Origin: Maribellus maritimus
GTDB taxonomy: Bacteria > Bacteroidota > Bacteroidia > Bacteroidales > Prolixibacteraceae
Reading direction: 5' to 3'
Length of the DNA: 64,000 bases
Assembly: GCF_022267315.1 (NCBI RefSeq)
Contig: NZ_JAIKLE010000023.1
Coordinates: 1 to 64,000, forward strand
Part shown: positions 61,687 through 64,000 of the stretch, piece by piece
Layout of the letters: each line of letters opens with the position of its first letter
Numbering within the stretch: the stretch's first letter is position 1
Made by a program: the position numbers and the translations under genes
Notes under the pieces: model-generated
Databases searched by the model: none
Seen by the model: only the letters and a program-made list of their open reading frames with translations
Told to the model about the DNA's origin: nothing

Positions 61687-63363
61687 TTAATATCCAGGAT
61701 TTTGAACTAACTGATCATTCACGTCCATATCCTTTTGTGGGATAGGCCATAAATAGTCTCGGGTAGGATTAAATGATCTTATTTCAACAACCCTAAGCTT
61801 GTCAGCATAAGAAGAATAATCAGGGATACCGTCATTATCAAATAAAGGTATTCCTTGATCTGAATAATTATACGGTTTTTGAGGTCTACCGTAAAGGGAG
61901 CCTGACATAGCTTTTTCAGCTATTCCCCAACGACGAATATCCTGTAATCGAAATCCTTCAAAAGCAAGTTCTATTTTTCTTTCTCTTCGAATTATCTGTC
62001 GCATTTCAGTTTGAGACTTTGCGGTGACAATTAGAGGCATTTTTACACTTTCCCTATCACGTATTGCATTGATAGCATCAAGACAATCCTGATCAATTTG
62101 GTTTAATTCAATTTTTGCTTCAGCGTAATTTAACAATACTTCAGCTAACCTAATAATTATAAAATTTAGTGATGAATTATTTCTATTGTCAGGATAATCA
62201 ATTGGATCTGCCATTTTTTTCCAACAGTAGCCAGTAAAAGTAGCATAGGCATTTGTAGCATCTTGATTTGAAATCCGTACAGCTGGCGTTACATTATAAT
62301 TCCAGCACATAACACTATCTTTATGCGTTTCAAATTGGTATCCAAGAAAAATATCGCCAGGTACAGCAATTGATTGTTTTAACCTAGGATCTCTATTCTC
62401 AAAAGGCTTTGCAGGATTATACAGAGGAGACTTGTCAATGGTCATTCCATCAACACATTCATAAGAATCAACCATAGATTGTGAAGGAACTTTAGTGCTT
62501 GTACATCTTGCATTTCTTGAACCTACAGAATAAGACATCCTGTGATCTTCTATACCATATTGGTACATTATTTCAAATATAACCTCGGAACAACTCTCCC
62601 CTTCATACTGGAATAGCGCCCTATAATCTGGATAAAGCTCATAAATATTCAAATCAATCACTTGTTTAGCAGATGAAGCTGCAATATCATATCTGCCTGC
62701 ATATAGTGCGATTCTGGATTTTAGCGCCAGGGCTGCCCCTTTTGTTGCTCGTCCTTTATTTTCATTAGCCCAGCTATCAGGTAGGTTTTGAGAAGCAATA
62801 TCAAGTTCTGATAGCAGAAAATCTACAATTTCAGCTTTATTGGTTCGAGATACCTTATTCTCGTTAAGACCATAGGTTTGAGTTACTAATGGTACATCGC
62901 CCCAAAGTGATATTAACTGGTGATACCAATACGCTCTTAAAAATCGAACCTGTCCTTCTGCATTTTCAATTGTTTCCTGTGATGTATTTTCAATTCGGTC
63001 AATATTTTCTATCACAAAATTACATCTAGCTATCCCTTTATAAAGATGCTCCCATAATGTAGCAAATGATTCATCGGTTGGGCTTTGGCTTCCATTTCCT
63101 AGATCTGTAAAAACACCCCCGTTTCTATCCCAACTAATATCTGTGGTACAATCCAAAAGATATTCCCATTGTCCTGACGCACTTATACTATGAAACCACA
63201 AATTATTATATATACCATTAATCGCCATAGCCAACTCCTCTTCAGTTTTAAGAAATGATACATCTGATGGCCCGTCAAGAGGTGTTTTATCTAAATAATC
63301 TGTACAAGAGCCAACTAATATAAGGAAAGTAACTATTAATAAGTTGAATATTTTATTTTTCAT
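61687..63363 (-). CDS. SusD/RagB glycan-binding lipoprotein
   Basis: 558 residues. The lipoprotein signal VTFLILVGSC has Cys20, followed by TDYLDKTPLDGPSD, a standard SusD start. The helical TPR core has LYKGIARCNFVIENIDRI, QVRFLRAYWYHQLISLWGDVPLV and the C-terminal AFEGFRLQDIRRWG. It ends NDQLVQNPGY. It works with the adjacent SusC (5 bp) to catch and import a glycan. It differs strongly from the SusD of PUL1, so the two loci have different targets. The mature enzyme genes follow after 99 bp. Confidence 0.95.
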   Translation of the reverse strand: MKNKIFNLLIVTFLILVGSCTDYLDKTPLDGPSDVSFLKTEEELAMAINGIYNNLWFHSISASGQWEYLLDCTTDISWDRNGGVFTDLGNGSQSPTDESFATLWEHLYKGIARCNFVIENIDRIENTSQETIENAEGQVRFLRAYWYHQLISLWGDVPLVTQTYGLNENKVSRTNKAEIVDFLLSELDIASQNLPDSWANENKGRATKGAALALKSRIALYAGRYDIAASSAKQVIDLNIYELYPDYRALFQYEGESCSEVIFEIMYQYGIEDHRMSYSVGSRNARCTSTKVPSQSMVDSYECVDGMTIDKSPLYNPAKPFENRDPRLKQSIAVPGDIFLGYQFETHKDSVMCWNYNVTPAVRISNQDATNAYATFTGYCWKKMADPIDYPDNRNNSSLNFIIIRLAEVLLNYAEAKIELNQIDQDCLDAINAIRDRESVKMPLIVTAKSQTEMRQIIRRERKIELAFEGFRLQDIRRWGIAEKAMSGSLYGRPQKPYNYSDQGIPLFDNDGIPDYSSYADKLRVVEIRSFNPTRDYLWPIPQKDMDVNDQLVQNPGY

Positions 63364-63368
63364 GATAA

Positions 63369-64000
63369 TTAAAATTTAGCGTTAATTCCAAATGTGAAAG
63401 TTTTAACCACTGGGTAAAACCCACTATTACCAACAGGAGATTCAACATCAAAGCCATCCAGAAAATTATCAATAGTGAATAAGTTCTGTCCACTTACGTA
63501 CAAGCGAAAACTGTCCATAAACGTTTTTTCCAGTATTTTTTGCGGAAATGAATATCCTATCTGAATATTTTTCATTCTGAGATAAGATGCATCCAGCATC
63601 CAGTAATCTGACACTTGCTCATTATTAGGATAATTGAATGTGAGTCTTGGGTAAGATGCATCAGTATTTTGAGGTGTCCACCTGTCCAAATGCCTTTCCA
63701 TAGCAGTACTTCCAACATAAAAAGCCCAAACTCCTGAGTGATCCAAATAACCGTTTGCTTTACCAACTCCCTGAAGAAAAGCATTCAAATCAAATCCTTT
63801 ATAAGAAGCGCTGAGATTCAAACTGTATGTATATCTTGGAATTGAAGAACCTAGAATTACACGGTCTCCGTCCGGAGTAATTACGCCATCCTCCATGTCA
63901 GGTTTTCCATCACCATCACTATCAATTGATGGCTGATCGATATACTTAATATCTCCGGGTGCAACCAATCCACCAAATTGAACTGCATGCTCCAAAACCT
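63369..64000 (-). CDS. SusC/RagA TonB-dependent receptor, partial (C-terminal part)
   Basis: Only the last 210 residues or so lie in the window; the gene runs off the right edge. The visible part is the C-terminal barrel, with the sequence DSDGDGKPDMEDGVITPDGDRV that binds calcium in a loop, RYTYSLNLSASYKGFDLNAFLQG, the signature YLRMKNIQIGYSFPQKIL, LYVSGQNLFTIDNF and the terminal TFGINAKF with final Phe. All are normal for SusC. It is the first visible gene of PUL2, followed after 5 bp by SusD. Whether it has an STN domain cannot be seen. Confidence 0.95.
   Translation of the reverse strand, partial: VLEHAVQFGGLVAPGDIKYIDQPSIDSDGDGKPDMEDGVITPDGDRVILGSSIPRYTYSLNLSASYKGFDLNAFLQGVGKANGYLDHSGVWAFYVGSTAMERHLDRWTPQNTDASYPRLTFNYPNNEQVSDYWMLDASYLRMKNIQIGYSFPQKILEKTFMDSFRLYVSGQNLFTIDNFLDGFDVESPVGNSGFYPVVKTFTFGINAKF

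Noticed and set aside
1-64000. CRISPR arrays, tRNA, rRNA or known riboswitches
   Set aside because: I looked for regularly spaced repeats, cloverleaf arms and common riboswitch cores and saw none I could support.

Overview
The window comes from a Bacteroidota genome, most likely a marine or brackish Bacteroidales/Marinilabiliales-type organism. The evidence is two SusC/SusD polysaccharide-utilisation loci (PULs), a type IX secretion sorting domain, anaerobic-type sulfatases, a BCCT osmolyte transporter, an AT-rich sequence, and promoters of the Bacteroidota form TAnnTTTG. The genus is an inference. No rRNA, tRNA, CRISPR array, intact transposase or replication origin was seen.

Left part (about 0.5-35 kb): a dense set of small redox and detoxification genes. 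It holds an alpha/beta hydrolase-cupin-CMD operon; a flavin reductase; a Mn-type superoxide dismutase divergent from a cysteine-rich HTH regulator; a DMT exporter with DUF2255 and tautomerase genes; an operon with an aldo/keto reductase, a Tat-exported alcohol dehydrogenase, an acetyltransferase, an exported cupin and cyclophilin-like proteins; a Gfo/Idh oxidoreductase; a MATE, MalY/PatB and DUF3737 operon; a second DMT exporter; a MarR-RND tripartite pump operon; an AraC regulator; a BCCT/universal-stress/betaine-binding operon; and an NmrA-like protein, an MFS transporter, an azoreductase and a Crp/Fnr regulator.

The strongest new signal is a regulatory element found five times. It is a tandem direct repeat of the unit (T/G)ACC-N3-ATTACGG, always with a 21-bp period. 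It lies upstream of the CMD operon, the cyclophilin/cupin/ADH/AKR operon, the Gfo/Idh gene, the DUF3737/MalY/MATE operon and the araC gene itself. At the first four, a TAnnTTTG-like -7 element lies at exactly the same distance from the repeat and no -33 TTTG is present. This looks like a local AraC-type regulon that joins scattered oxidoreductase operons into one stress response.

Right part (35.8-64 kb): two adjacent minus-strand PULs. PUL1 (54.3 to 35.8 kb) has its own ECF sigma factor and FecR anti-sigma, a terminator, then SusC (with STN domain) and SusD. These are followed by an exported FAD oxidoreductase fused to a beta-propeller, a GH29 fucosidase, an SMP-30 lactonase-like lipoprotein, two SDRs, a DeoC aldolase, a zinc dehydrogenase, an L-xylulokinase-like FGGY kinase and a sulfatase lipoprotein. 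PUL2 (64 to 55 kb) has a partial SusC, SusD, an Asp-box sialidase-fold lipoprotein, a sulfatase, a cytoplasmic FAD oxidoreductase, a sodium/solute symporter and a DHDPS/NAL-family lyase. Both appear to desulfate and open a sulfated glycan and then oxidise or cleave the released sugar by a non-standard route. A 76-77 bp repeat, likely an insertion-sequence end with its terminator, occurs at the left edge of the window and again between the two PULs.
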